Counted from the first letter of the stretch, positions 52,853-62,270 are shown. The stretch is 64,000 nt of DNA from Leuconostoc litchii (GCF_008107645.1 NZ_SDGY01000001.1:449955-513954); one strand, 5' to 3'. Translations and numbers: made by a program. Notes: a model not told the origin generated them from the sequence alone.

Positions 52853-53419
52853 TCATTGATGATAATCACTTAGCGTTTTTGTAACTAAGTTTAACATCGT
52901 TTCCGCTTCTTTTTGTGGTGAGCGTTTACACCCCGATATGATCCAATGTTTTAAAACCCGTATCACGCCATACTGAACAAACAATGCAACGTCCATTTTT
53001 TCGTCTGTACTTATTTTTTCTGGTAATTTGCTAATAATCACTTCATCAAATATAGGCATTGCTTTTTTAACATTGCTCACTAAATCATAGTGTTCTTGTA
53101 CCAATAAAACTCGAGCAAAAGCAACATTATCCTTAATATATTGCAAAGCATGTATTAAACATAAAGTGATATCTTTGTTTTCAGCCAACCCTTGTACTAA
53201 TAATGACGAGGTATTTGTCACGTGCTCACGAACCATTTCATCTAGCACATCATATTGGTCGCTATAATGATTATAAAATGTTGAACGGTTAATATTAGCT
53301 ATTTGTGACAATTCACGAATAGATATTTGATTAATTGTATGCGTTTGCAACAAAATAATCAAAGCATCATAAATCAATTTTTTTGTATTTTGTCTTCTTT
53401 TTTGATGGTAATTGGCCAT
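52853..53419 (-). CDS. TetR family transcriptional regulator
   Basis: The protein has 188 residues from the ATG at 53419 (CAAGG upstream; homology begins at ANYHQKRRQNTKK). N-terminal helix-turn-helix QISIRELSQIANINRSTFYN and a helical C-domain. It is divergent from the membrane-anchored TIM-barrel gene at 53549 and may control it. Confidence 0.86.
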   Translation of the reverse strand: MANYHQKRRQNTKKLIYDALIILLQTHTINQISIRELSQIANINRSTFYNHYSDQYDVLDEMVREHVTNTSSLLVQGLAENKDITLCLIHALQYIKDNVAFARVLLVQEHYDLVSNVKKAMPIFDEVIISKLPEKISTDEKMDVALFVQYGVIRVLKHWIISGCKRSPQKEAETMLNLVTKTLSDYHQ

Positions 53420-53548
53420 TTTAAGATACCTTGTTTTTTTAACATTCAACACTTTTAAAAGAAATGTCGGTTGTAAAATTAATTGTTATTGATAATATTA
53501 TAAAGGATACTTAACTGTAATAGAATTAAAGGGAAGAAAGAATTAATT

Positions 53549-54571
53549 ATGAAAAAGCATCGAAAAAAAATATTGATAGCAATTAGCAGCATTTTGGCAA
53601 TTATCTTATTAGCTGTTGTAGGTTTCAAGATAAAGGATACTATGCGTGTTAATACAATTATGAGTCAACACAAAATAAGTAAAACTACTATACGTGCTAA
53701 ATCAAGTACAAATACAACAACTGCAGTTCAACAAATTATGATTGGATCAATTACAAATAACTACAGTCATGCCCTGTTAACTTTAAAAAATATTAAAGCT
53801 TCTGGATATGATGCCATTGAATTAAATGACTATATGATTCACAAACCCTCATTATTAGTTAAAATGATGACACAGTTTGCTGGGATGCCTGTTGGCAACG
53901 GTGGTAATTTAAACTGGCATAAACTCGTTAAAGAAAGCGGACTCTCTGTTATTAGCTTGCACAGCGATTTGGGTAGCCTCGAAAAAGATCCTGATGCTGT
54001 AATCAAGACCGCGAAAAGTTTTCATACTGACACTGTTGTAATTACAGGTATGTACAGATTTGATTATAGTAGTTTAAAAGATGTTAACCAACTATCAGAA
54101 CGCCTTAATAAAGTTGGAAAAAAACTTGCAAAAAACAACATTCATCTTCTGTATCACAATCATAACAGTGAGCTCCAAAAAGTGACGACTAACAAAACCG
54201 CTTATGATGTCATTATTGAAAGAACAGATCCTAGATATGTTAATTTTGAATTTGATAGCTATTGGATGACAGACGGTGGTGCTAATGTACCAGCAATAAT
54301 GAAAAAACTAGGCCACAGAATGAAACTTTGGCATATTACAGATCGTGGCCACACGAAAAAAGGTCCCTATATAACTCCTATTTTATCACAAGATTCTACA
54401 GAATTAGGGAATGGTAATATGGATCTTAACACCCTTTCTGACATAGCAAAGCAAAACGGTGTCAAAGGTGTTATTCTAGAAACGCACAAAAATTGGGTCG
54501 ATGGTGATCCTATTAAGAGTATCCAAAAAAGTGCTACCTTCATGAATAAGCATTTCAAAGATAACCAATAA
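53549..54571 (+). CDS. Membrane-anchored xylose-isomerase-like TIM barrel
   Basis: The 340-residue protein has one N-terminal membrane helix (about 8-27), a Thr/Ser-rich linker (about 40-60), then a TIM-barrel of the sugar-phosphate isomerase/AP endonuclease-2 family. Metal-ligand type residues are seen in YDAIELND, VISLHSDL, HLLYHNHNSEL, FEFDSYW and LWHITDRG blocks. The predicted location outside the membrane is unusual for this normally cytosolic family; a role with surface or exported sugars is inference. AAGGGAAG precedes the start. Confidence 0.8.
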   Translation: MKKHRKKILIAISSILAIILLAVVGFKIKDTMRVNTIMSQHKISKTTIRAKSSTNTTTAVQQIMIGSITNNYSHALLTLKNIKASGYDAIELNDYMIHKPSLLVKMMTQFAGMPVGNGGNLNWHKLVKESGLSVISLHSDLGSLEKDPDAVIKTAKSFHTDTVVITGMYRFDYSSLKDVNQLSERLNKVGKKLAKNNIHLLYHNHNSELQKVTTNKTAYDVIIERTDPRYVNFEFDSYWMTDGGANVPAIMKKLGHRMKLWHITDRGHTKKGPYITPILSQDSTELGNGNMDLNTLSDIAKQNGVKGVILETHKNWVDGDPIKSIQKSATFMNKHFKDNQ

Positions 54572-54597
54572 CATGGTAGGATATTGTACTCTCAACG

Positions 54598-54630
54598 AAA
54601 AAATCCAGAGATTTATATTCTGGATTTTTT
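54598..54630 (+). terminator. Terminator of the TIM-barrel gene
   Basis: AAAAAATCCAGA and TCTGGATTTTTT form a 12-base perfect stem with a U tail, 27 bases past the stop. Confidence 0.85.
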
Positions 54631-54688
54631 TAATTATTATATTTATTTCTTTGAGACCATATTAGTAAAGCTAACCAAATATGCCTTA

Positions 54689-55384
54689 TCAATCATCATT
54701 TTTACTTAAAATACTTATCGTTCCCGCTACACCTAAGTTATCTTCTATTTTTCTTTTTAATTCTTGAATAGCTTCCAAAGAACGATTTCGTTGATCTGGC
54801 ATAATACTCTCAATGACTAAAATAGCGTTCTTGGTTTTGTCCGTTAACATTGTCCTTTGAGCATCACGCCAATTGAGGGATCGACAAATAGCACCCTCTT
54901 CATCATAGTAAATAATTTCTTGCGTTAAGGCTGGATCATTCTCATTTGACCCCAAAGGATAAAACATTTCACCACCACTAGCTAATCCAAGATGCATAGT
55001 ACCTTTAATGTTTTCTAAATCTTCACCACCACATGGTACACCATATGCTAAAGAAACACTATTATAAATATCAACTAATGGACTAATTGGTGCGAAATCT
55101 TTACCCTGAGAGACACGCTTTAGTAATGCTTCAATTGAAGAACGGGCACCTTTCTTTTTTTTAAATTTTGTAAATATACTGCGCCATTCAGCAATCACGT
55201 TATTATCCTTGAAATCTTCCTCTACTAGAAAATTGTGTGCTTTTTCAGCCGAGCTATTCAACAAATTTTGGTATTTTTCATTTTGTCCATTAGTATGATT
55301 ATTAATATCTCTGACAACTAAAGTAAAAATTTGCGCCTCTGGGAAAATTTCCCAGAAATCTGAATCAACAATCAGTGGCTTCAT
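54689..55384 (-). CDS. B3/B4 domain protein (free-standing PheRS beta-like editing domain)
   Basis: The 231-residue protein resembles the B3/B4 tRNA-binding and editing domain of phenylalanyl-tRNA synthetase beta. Blocks: RSIFTKFKKKKGARSSIEAL at about 68-87, RVSQGKDFAPISPLVDIYN at about 90-108 and LAYGVPCGGEDLENIKG at about 112-128. Free-standing copies may hydrolyse misacylated Tyr-tRNA(Phe) or related species. It starts three bases after the GNAT gene in a MarR-GNAT-B3/B4 operon. Confidence 0.85.
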   Translation of the reverse strand: MKPLIVDSDFWEIFPEAQIFTLVVRDINNHTNGQNEKYQNLLNSSAEKAHNFLVEEDFKDNNVIAEWRSIFTKFKKKKGARSSIEALLKRVSQGKDFAPISPLVDIYNSVSLAYGVPCGGEDLENIKGTMHLGLASGGEMFYPLGSNENDPALTQEIIYYDEEGAICRSLNWRDAQRTMLTDKTKNAILVIESIMPDQRNRSLEAIQELKRKIEDNLGVAGTISILSKNDD

Positions 55385-55387
55385 CTT

Positions 55388-55909
55388 TTAATCTCCTAAT
55401 CTTTTTTTCATCAATATATCTCGTTGTAGGTCACCACCCAAATCAAAAATATGTTCGCTAAAAGGTGTAAAGCCCTGCTTTTCATAAAAAGCAATCGCAC
55501 CATTATTATTTTCCCAAACGCCTAGCCAAACATACTTTTTCCCGAGTCTATTGGCCTGTTCAAGTGCAAAATTAATTAAATGTTGTCCTAGACCTGAGCG
55601 ATGAAATTCTGTTCTGATGTAAATACGCTCCACCTCTAGGCCATTCGATTCTTTTAATTCTGATTGAGCCTGCCCCACATTTATTTTTAGGTAACCTGCT
55701 AATTGGTTCTTATAATAAACTAACTGGAAAACAGTATCATTGTTACCAATTTCTTTTTGTAATTTTTGTTCATTGTAGGCAGATTGTAAGTAATTTTCTA
55801 AATCTGCTTTAGAATTATCTGAGCCAAATGTATCTGTAAACGTCTCTATACTGATTTGCCGTAACAGTTTAACATCCTCTGCTGTAACTTTTTTTAGTTT
55901 AATTGTCAT
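55388..55909 (-). CDS. GNAT family N-acetyltransferase
   Basis: The 173-residue protein has GNAT motif A LEVERIYIRTEFHRSGLGQH at about 92-111 and motif B IAFYEKQGFTPF at about 144-155. It is probably a small-molecule or polyamine-type acetyltransferase. It follows a MarR gene by 13 bases. The substrate is unknown. Confidence 0.85.
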   Translation of the reverse strand: MTIKLKKVTAEDVKLLRQISIETFTDTFGSDNSKADLENYLQSAYNEQKLQKEIGNNDTVFQLVYYKNQLAGYLKINVGQAQSELKESNGLEVERIYIRTEFHRSGLGQHLINFALEQANRLGKKYVWLGVWENNNGAIAFYEKQGFTPFSEHIFDLGGDLQRDILMKKRLGD

Positions 55910-55922
55910 TAGCTTATTCTCC

Positions 55923-56378
55923 TCAATAAATTCGTTTATGCCCTTTTTTTACTTCTGACCAATCGTTTACAACATTTTTTGTCATTTTAGCAAGCAATCT
56001 AGTCATTTTTATGATTTCATCTTGATTCAACCCTTCCAAAGCAACTTGGGTGGAATAATCACTTTCACGGTGTAAAATATCGTATAATCTACTACCTTCT
56101 TCGCTAACCCAAAGTAACTTATTTTTTTTGTTGTTTTCATCATCTCTTTTGATTACCAATTTTTTTTCAATTAAACGGCTAATTGCACGATTAGTAGTTG
56201 TTTTATCCACACAAAGTAGATTGGAGAGTTGCTTTTGGGTAATACCAGGATTTTCAAAAATACGGCTTATATATAAGTACTGTCCTTTTTCTAAAGCAAT
56301 ATCTTTGAACTCAATATTACTAATAGAATCTAGTGCCCGTGCGATTGTTCCAACATTTCGTAAAATTTCGTAATCCAT
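55923..56378 (-). CDS. MarR family transcriptional regulator
   Basis: The 151-residue protein has MarR winged helix GITQKQLSNLLCVDKTTTNR at about 60-79 and NNKKNKLLWVS wing. It is the first gene of the MarR-GNAT-B3/B4 operon and a paralogue of the MarR at 6878. TTGTAATTGCAA, near-palindromic, lies at about 56430-56441 in its promoter; this could be an operator. Confidence 0.86.
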   Translation of the reverse strand: MDYEILRNVGTIARALDSISNIEFKDIALEKGQYLYISRIFENPGITQKQLSNLLCVDKTTTNRAISRLIEKKLVIKRDDENNKKNKLLWVSEEGSRLYDILHRESDYSTQVALEGLNQDEIIKMTRLLAKMTKNVVNDWSEVKKGHKRIY

Positions 56379-56539
56379 AAAATCGCCCCCTTCTACTGAG
56401 CATATAGCAATTATAAATCACTTATAGTTGTAATTGCAACCATTTATCACTTTCACACATATTCAAATAATGTTACCTTGACATACTCTATACAATTCGC
56501 TAAAAATAATCTGTTAATCTTAAAGAACGAGGTATTTAT

Positions 56540-57766
56540 ATGTCAAAAGTAAGTGTCCCATTTTCACCAGCAGAAAAAGGCTGGATTCTATATGATTGGG
56601 CTAATTCCGGTTTTAGCCTAATAGTTGTAACAGCCGTGCTACCTTTGTGGCTTAACAGTGTCGGTCAGAATATTAATATGTCAACTACACAAACAACATC
56701 ATTATGGTCGTATACTAATTCTCTTTCGACATTGGTCGTTGCATTCTGCTCTCCAATACTAGGTTCTCTAGCGGATTTTCGTGGCTGGAAGAAACCAGCT
56801 TGGATGTGGTCAACCATAATAGGAGCAATAACTACAATATTACTCGCTATGGTACCAAGTAACGGTTTTTGGATGTTATTGTTTTTATTCTTTATTGCAA
56901 ATATTGGCTTTAGCGTTGCAAATATCTATTATGATTCTTTTTTGACAGATATAGCTGTTCCTCAACGCATGCCTACAGTATCAAGTTGGGGATTTGCTTT
57001 GGGTTATCTAGGCGGCGTAATACCGTTTGTCCTTTTTTATTTAATTCGCGGCTTAATGTCCACACATCAATCGATTATGTTTGCCTTCATTCTTTCAGGT
57101 TTGTGGTGGATTATTTTCTCTATTCCGATGTTATTAGCAGTTCATCAGAGTCATTCAATACCTGTACCAAGCCACCCAATCAAACAAGTCCTTAAACGTC
57201 TATTTAATACTATGAAACATCTGTCTAAGTATCCAAAAATTATTGGTTTTTTAGCAGCTTACTTTTTTTATATTGACGGTGTCAATACAATCATTACCGA
57301 AGCAAGTTTATTTGCAGTTTCTATTGGTATCCAAATGAATCAATTGTTAACAATACTTTTATTTGTACAATTGATTGCTTTTCCATCTTCTATTATTTTT
57401 GGTCGTTTGACAAAGTACTTTACTGAGCGCTTCATGATTCTTACTGGTATTATTATTTATTCGTTTATATGTCTGATGTCCCTTTTTATTACTAAAGCAT
57501 GGCAATTCTGGTTAATGGCCTTACTAATTGGTTCAGCCCAAGGTGGTATTCAAGCATTAAGTCGCTCATACTTTGGCAAAATTATACCCAAAAAATATTC
57601 AGGTGAATTTTTTGGATTTTACAATATTTTTGGGAAATTTTCTGCAGTTCTTGGCCCATTAGTATTTGGTAATGTTGCCGTTATTACTGGTAGTGTGCAA
57701 ACTGGTTCAGGATCACTATTAATTTTTTTCGTAATAGGCGGCTGGTTATTCATTAAATACGCATGA
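56540..57766 (+). CDS. UMF1/Atg22-like MFS transporter
   Basis: The 408-residue protein begins with EKGWILYDWANSGFSLIVVT, the hallmark of the UMF1 (unknown major facilitator) family, and has about twelve hydrophobic segments. An LGSLADFRGWKK loop follows helix 2. The function of bacterial members is unknown, often annotated as permease. AACGAGGT precedes the start; the gene is monocistronic. Confidence 0.87.
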   Translation: MSKVSVPFSPAEKGWILYDWANSGFSLIVVTAVLPLWLNSVGQNINMSTTQTTSLWSYTNSLSTLVVAFCSPILGSLADFRGWKKPAWMWSTIIGAITTILLAMVPSNGFWMLLFLFFIANIGFSVANIYYDSFLTDIAVPQRMPTVSSWGFALGYLGGVIPFVLFYLIRGLMSTHQSIMFAFILSGLWWIIFSIPMLLAVHQSHSIPVPSHPIKQVLKRLFNTMKHLSKYPKIIGFLAAYFFYIDGVNTIITEASLFAVSIGIQMNQLLTILLFVQLIAFPSSIIFGRLTKYFTERFMILTGIIIYSFICLMSLFITKAWQFWLMALLIGSAQGGIQALSRSYFGKIIPKKYSGEFFGFYNIFGKFSAVLGPLVFGNVAVITGSVQTGSGSLLIFFVIGGWLFIKYA

Positions 57767-57840
57767 TGTTATGTATGCCTTTTAAAAAGTTGATCATGAT
57801 TAAGAAAATAAAAATTAAATAAAAGCAATATCCTTAGTGC

Positions 57841-58380
57841 TTAGGATTCAGATAAATTAGAGAACAAAATAAAAGAATTAGGTTTACTATCATCACCAAT
57901 AGTTTTTTGCATCCAACAATTATTCAACCATCGACCAAATTTAAAACCAACATTTTTAAAAAGACCAACTTGGCTAAAGCCTCTGCGTTCGTGAAAAGTA
58001 ATACTAGTAGTGTTCTCCTCTGTTATAGATGCCATTATATTTACAATATTTTGCTGTTTCAAAATACTTTCAAGTCGGCTGTATAATGCATTGCCAATTC
58101 CTTTACCTGTAATTTCTGAAGATAAGTAAATACTAATTTCTGCAGACCATTGAAAAGCTGTTCTTTCGTTTAGGGGATGGGCATATGCATAGCCAATAAT
58201 CGACCCATTTTCTTCGACGACTATATAAGGGTGTGTTTTTAGTATCAATTGAATACGTTTTTTAAAAGTATCTAAACTAGGTATCTCACATTCAAAAGTG
58301 GCTGTTGAATTTTGAATATAGTAAGCATAAATGGTTAGCAATTGTTCCGCATCTTGTAACGTTGCAGTACGTATGTTCAT
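57841..58380 (-). CDS. GNAT acetyltransferase (phosphinothricin N-acetyltransferase-like)
   Basis: The 179-residue protein has the N-terminal IRTATLQDAEQLLTIYAYYI and STATFECEIPS blocks, and motif A AEISIYLSSEITGKGIGNAL at about 80-99, of the Pat/MnaT branch. These acetylate L-phosphinothricin, methionine sulfoximine or similar amino acids. The C-terminal tail (SKPNSFILF) is unrelated. Substrate unproven. Confidence 0.83.
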   Translation of the reverse strand: MNIRTATLQDAEQLLTIYAYYIQNSTATFECEIPSLDTFKKRIQLILKTHPYIVVEENGSIIGYAYAHPLNERTAFQWSAEISIYLSSEITGKGIGNALYSRLESILKQQNIVNIMASITEENTTSITFHERRGFSQVGLFKNVGFKFGRWLNNCWMQKTIGDDSKPNSFILFSNLSES

Positions 58381-58512
58381 GAAAATATTCCCCTAATAGT
58401 TTTATTTTCTAAGATATCATATTTATTGATTAAAAAAACTAGTGGTGTTAGGAAACCTATCTTAATAATATTCTGATTATCAACATAAAAGTTTTAATTC
58501 TTATTTTCTTAA

Positions 58513-59058
58513 TCATTTTTGTGTATCGTTAGCAACTAATTCAATTGGCGAAAGTTTTCTTGTTTTATAAAAAATATCAGTTATTTCCGCAACACTTCTA
58601 GGATTTTGTTCAAAAATCCAAAGTTTAATAATTGAAATTGTAGAATTCAGTAATAGTGTTTCTGCATATCTTTGAGGAATAGTGTTGTTAAATTCATTAT
58701 GACGTTGAACAAAAGCATCAATTGATTCTTCAAACTTTTTTAAAAAGACTTCATCCAAACATACTATTTTAAAAGACTGCATATGATTAGCTATATAGTT
58801 AAATATTTTAGGCATACCTTTACCTAAACCACAAGCCACCAAATCTGAATCCAATAATTTATCAAAATTATTCAGGAGATTTTGTTCAATAGAAAGAATA
58901 AAATCGTTGAAATCATCATAATTCAAATAAAAAGTACCTCGATTTAAGTTTGCTTTTTTAGTAAGCTCTGAAACAGATACTTTATCTAATCGTTTGCTTT
59001 TGATTAGTTCTGCTAAAGCAGAAATTAGTTTATCGCTTGTCTTCTCTTTTATTGTCAT
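58513..59058 (-). CDS. TetR family transcriptional regulator
   Basis: The 181-residue protein has the TetR N-terminal domain with KVSVSELTKKANLNRGTFYL at about 26-45 and a TetR_C-like helical rest. It is divergent from the NQO-like gene at 59121 with 62 bases between, so it likely controls that gene. Confidence 0.86.
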   Translation of the reverse strand: MTIKEKTSDKLISALAELIKSKRLDKVSVSELTKKANLNRGTFYLNYDDFNDFILSIEQNLLNNFDKLLDSDLVACGLGKGMPKIFNYIANHMQSFKIVCLDEVFLKKFEESIDAFVQRHNEFNNTIPQRYAETLLLNSTISIIKLWIFEQNPRSVAEITDIFYKTRKLSPIELVANDTQK

Positions 59059-59086
59059 AAATCAACACCATCTATTTTTTTGTTCA

Positions 59087-59116
59087 TTGTGATATTACAT
59101 TTTTAATATATATTAT
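59087..59116 (+). promoter_or_regulatory. Promoter abutting the NQO start
   Basis: TTGTGA, 18 bases, TATTAT, then AACT and the ATG at 59121. Transcription would begin at or within a few bases of the start codon, and there is no Shine-Dalgarno sequence. Confidence 0.55.
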
Positions 59117-59120
59117 AACT

Positions 59121-59702
59121 ATGAAAATATTAATAATATATACTTACCCTCATCATGACAGCCTAAACGGATCAATTTTGAGTGTTATTCTGAAAAATTT
59201 GAATAATAATTATGATATAAAAGTTATTGATTTATATAAAGACAAATTTAATCCTGTGCTATATTTTGATAAACAGAACAAGCGTCGAGAACTATTTTTG
59301 GCTAATGAAACTAAAAAATATAGAGAAGCTATTTCTTGGAGTGACCACTTGATTTTTATTTTTCCCATATGGTGGAGTAGCATGCCAGCAATTTTAAAAG
59401 GATTTATAGACAAAATATTTGTACAACAATTTGCTTATGCTTATCAAAAAAATAAAATAATGCCAAACAAGCTATTACGCGGTCGTACAGCTAGTATTAT
59501 AGTGACACACGATACACCATGGTTTTTGGCCAAATATATACAAAAGGATTATGGGAAAGTATTGAAAAGACAAATACTCGAAAATATGTGTGGAATTAAG
59601 GTAACACATTTTATATCATTTTCAAATACTCGAAAAAGTAGTTTAAAACAACGTAGCGTATTTTTAAATAAAATTAGCCTATTCGCAAGAAACATTAAAT
59701 AA
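59121..59702 (+). CDS. Flavodoxin-fold NAD(P)H oxidoreductase (NQO1/KefF-like)
   Basis: The 193-residue protein has TYPHHDSLNGSI (flavin phosphate loop) at about 8-19, and IFIFPIWWSSMPAILKGFID at about 77-96, the signature of NAD(P)H quinone reductases of the NQO1/KefF group. Such enzymes reduce quinones by two electrons using FMN or FAD. It is divergent from a TetR gene. There is no ribosome site; see the promoter entry. Confidence 0.87.
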   Translation: MKILIIYTYPHHDSLNGSILSVILKNLNNNYDIKVIDLYKDKFNPVLYFDKQNKRRELFLANETKKYREAISWSDHLIFIFPIWWSSMPAILKGFIDKIFVQQFAYAYQKNKIMPNKLLRGRTASIIVTHDTPWFLAKYIQKDYGKVLKRQILENMCGIKVTHFISFSNTRKSSLKQRSVFLNKISLFARNIK

Positions 59703-59761
59703 TTAATTCATGACAAATTATCAGTATCATTGCAGTTAATAGAACGTATGTAAATTAATTA

Positions 59762-59799
59762 AATGGCCCCCACATTTATGTTAAATAGTGGGAGCCATT
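59762..59799. terminator. Long hairpin after the NQO gene
   Basis: AATGGCCCCCACATTTA ... TAAATAGTGGGAGCCATT, a long imperfect stem (one mismatch, one bulge) with a three-base loop. It lies between convergent genes and can serve both. Confidence 0.7.
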
Positions 59800-59859
59800 A
59801 AATATCGTATTTCTATAAACAAAATCACATTGTTTTGCAATCTAGCTATTTTTTATTGT

Positions 59860-60243
59860 TCACCAAACGGTTGAGGTCTTTTTACTCAAGAGTAAATTTT
59901 CATCACGTTCACCCTCAAATATCAATTTAATTTTACCGTTAGAATGATTGATTAAGTTAATCCAGATTGCTGTTGTTTCAGTAATATTACCTTTTTTTTC
60001 TCTAGATTTTGAATCAGGTTTTCCATGCTCATGAACGATATTCAAGTACATACTGACCTGATTGCTGGTATATGGTTTATTGGAATCCAAACTTTCTCCA
60101 GCAATTAGTTCTTTATAATCTTTTTCTGTCCATGCTTTAGATTTTTTTTGGACATTTTCATTTATTTTTGAATCTTTGATAAAATAAGTTATTCCGAAAC
60201 ACAAAACTAACAGTACCAAAAACATTGATGCTACTTTTTTCAT
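59860..60243 (-). CDS. Small anchored extracellular protein
   Basis: The 127-residue protein has an N-terminal membrane anchor or uncleaved signal (about 5-23), then an outside domain with AWTEKDYKELIAGESLDSNK followed by PYTSNQVSMYLNIVHEHGKP, resembling SmpA/OmlA-like DUF3862 domains. AGGAGT precedes the start. A second anchored protein precedes it on the same strand. The function is unknown. Confidence 0.7.
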   Translation of the reverse strand: MKKVASMFLVLLVLCFGITYFIKDSKINENVQKKSKAWTEKDYKELIAGESLDSNKPYTSNQVSMYLNIVHEHGKPDSKSREKKGNITETTAIWINLINHSNGKIKLIFEGERDENLLLSKKTSTVW

Positions 60244-60299
60244 TTATCATGTACTCCTACTATCAAATTCAAAAAATATCGTCGTTCGTTACAATTTTT

Positions 60300-60812
60300 T
60301 TATTGAATATTTTTTGGATCGGCATTTTTACCATGTTTTTCAATGAAGTCAGAAACTGTATTAAAATAAAACCAATGTTCTTGCACGAAAGAATCAAAAG
60401 TTAATTCTAAATCATTCTTATCATTTTCAATGTTGAGATTAACAAAAGTATACGATGTACCAAAAGAACTTTTAGCGTTCATTTTATCTGTATAGCTTAA
60501 ATTTTTATAATTGGTTATCCACGTTTCAAAATCATCTAAGGTCCATACAGTAAAAAAAACATTGGATGAATTTGTGCCGTTCATCATGTCATTACCATAT
60601 GGAACAGAAAACACATGGCGAACGTCCTGTGAATGTTGTACGTCGTTATTAGATTTATCTGTGTTTATGCTAGTTGAAAAAGTTGTACTAACTGACCAAT
60701 TTTTAGACTGTTTATTTTCTTGAAATGATACAAAATGATATATAAGCATTAAAGCCAATACTGATAATAGTATTATTTCAAAAATCAAGATAATATTTAT
60801 TTTTCTCTTCAT
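60300..60812 (-). CDS. Anchored extracellular protein of unknown function
   Basis: The protein has 170 residues from the ATG at 60812; no strong ribosome site is seen, and a TTG at 60836 is an alternative. One N-terminal helix (about 7-26), then an outside domain with aromatic-rich SNVFFTVWTLDDFETWITNY. No family recognised. It lies just upstream of the DUF3862-like gene (57-base gap) and may pair with it. Confidence 0.62.
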   Translation of the reverse strand: MKRKINIILIFEIILLSVLALMLIYHFVSFQENKQSKNWSVSTTFSTSINTDKSNNDVQHSQDVRHVFSVPYGNDMMNGTNSSNVFFTVWTLDDFETWITNYKNLSYTDKMNAKSSFGTSYTFVNLNIENDKNDLELTFDSFVQEHWFYFNTVSDFIEKHGKNADPKNIQ

Positions 60813-60872
60813 AATTTCTAGAAAGTACCAAATCAAATATCATTTTATTGAAAAAAGATAAAATGAATGTTT

Positions 60873-62270
60873 CTATATGGTAACATTTAACTGACTTTGC
60901 TTCAATTTGTTTTTTCTTTTTATTATTTTATAAACTAACATACCAATAATGAAACCAAAAAAACCAGGTATAATCCATCCAAACCCAATACTAGCGAATG
61001 GTACAATACTTTGATATGCACCAAAATGAAGTACACCTTTAGTATCATGATAGCCGATGAAATATTTGAATGAAGCTGCAAACGGTGCATTAGCTATACC
61101 ATCCATAATTGCTGGTATCAAAACAAATAGCATGGTTGGCCAATAAACAATACTAGACTTTTCAAATAGTGGTGATAGGAGTCCTAATAAAATTAACGTA
61201 ATAGCAATAGGATATAAGAAAAGCAAAATTGGTAGGCCCCATGCAATAATATTGTTCAGTCCAAAATTAGCTGAAATAAATGACATAACAATAGTAATTA
61301 ATAACCAATTTTTATAACTGATTTTTGGAAAGATATGATTAAAATCCTGAGCAAAACTAGCCGTTAACCCTATCGCAGTCGTCAAAACAGCTAAAGTACC
61401 CATCACAGCTAAAAAGGCCCCACCAAACGTACCAAGATAATGATTCGTAATTTGCATTAATGCAATTGTACCATTTTCTGATAAATTAAAATGAGCTAAA
61501 GATGTAGCGCCGAGTATGATAAGACCCACGTAAACAAACGCGATACCTGCTATGGCAATAATACCCGTTTGCGCAGTAATTCTAGCAATGTCTTGTCGTT
61601 TATTGAATCCCATGGTTTCAATAGCCCGAACAATAGTAATGCCAAAAGCTAAAGCAGCAATTGCATCTACTGTGTTGTATCCCTCAAGAAATGCTGACGA
61701 AAAAGCTTTTGTTTGGTACATTTGTTGTGCAGCATGATCAAAACCACCCATTGGTTTAAAAATAGCCAAGATAAAAATAAGTCCGAGTAAAATAATGAAT
61801 ATTGGATTCAAATACTTACCGATATATTTGGTTAAATGTTGTTCACGTGATCCTAAAAAATACACAACACTAAAAAATATGGCTGAAAACGTAATTTGTC
61901 CTGCTAGTTGCCAACTATTAGGTAACCACTGTGCAAAGCTCAAAGAATATGCAACAGTCGCAGTACGTGGCGTAGCAATCATAGGTCCTAAGGAAACATG
62001 GACAGTAATCAAGAAAAAAATTGCGAATACCTTGCCCAATGGCTTAGCAAGATCATAAATACCTGTTGACTGAGTTTGAGATAATGAAATTAATGCCATC
62101 AACGGTATTACCGTTGCACTTAGTAAAAATGCAACAGTTGCCGAAATCCATTGATTACCGGCTAGTTGTCCTAAATGAACAGGAAAAATTAAATTTCCAG
62201 CACCAAAGAACATACCAAAAATTAAGGAAGATAATAGTAAAGATTTTTTAATATTTAGTTTTGTAGTCAT
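60873..62270 (-). CDS. brnQ: Branched-chain amino acid:cation symporter BrnQ
   Basis: The 465-residue LIVCS-family protein has twelve hydrophobic segments. LIFGMFFGAGNLIFPVHLGQ at about 16-35 and RTATVAYSLSFAQ are family signatures. It imports Leu, Ile and Val with Na+ or H+. GGAGAAT precedes the start. Its leader holds a T-box (62376-62640), so it is induced when a cognate tRNA is uncharged. Confidence 0.92.
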   Translation of the reverse strand: MTTKLNIKKSLLLSSLIFGMFFGAGNLIFPVHLGQLAGNQWISATVAFLLSATVIPLMALISLSQTQSTGIYDLAKPLGKVFAIFFLITVHVSLGPMIATPRTATVAYSLSFAQWLPNSWQLAGQITFSAIFFSVVYFLGSREQHLTKYIGKYLNPIFIILLGLIFILAIFKPMGGFDHAAQQMYQTKAFSSAFLEGYNTVDAIAALAFGITIVRAIETMGFNKRQDIARITAQTGIIAIAGIAFVYVGLIILGATSLAHFNLSENGTIALMQITNHYLGTFGGAFLAVMGTLAVLTTAIGLTASFAQDFNHIFPKISYKNWLLITIVMSFISANFGLNNIIAWGLPILLFLYPIAITLILLGLLSPLFEKSSIVYWPTMLFVLIPAIMDGIANAPFAASFKYFIGYHDTKGVLHFGAYQSIVPFASIGFGWIIPGFFGFIIGMLVYKIIKRKNKLKQSQLNVTI

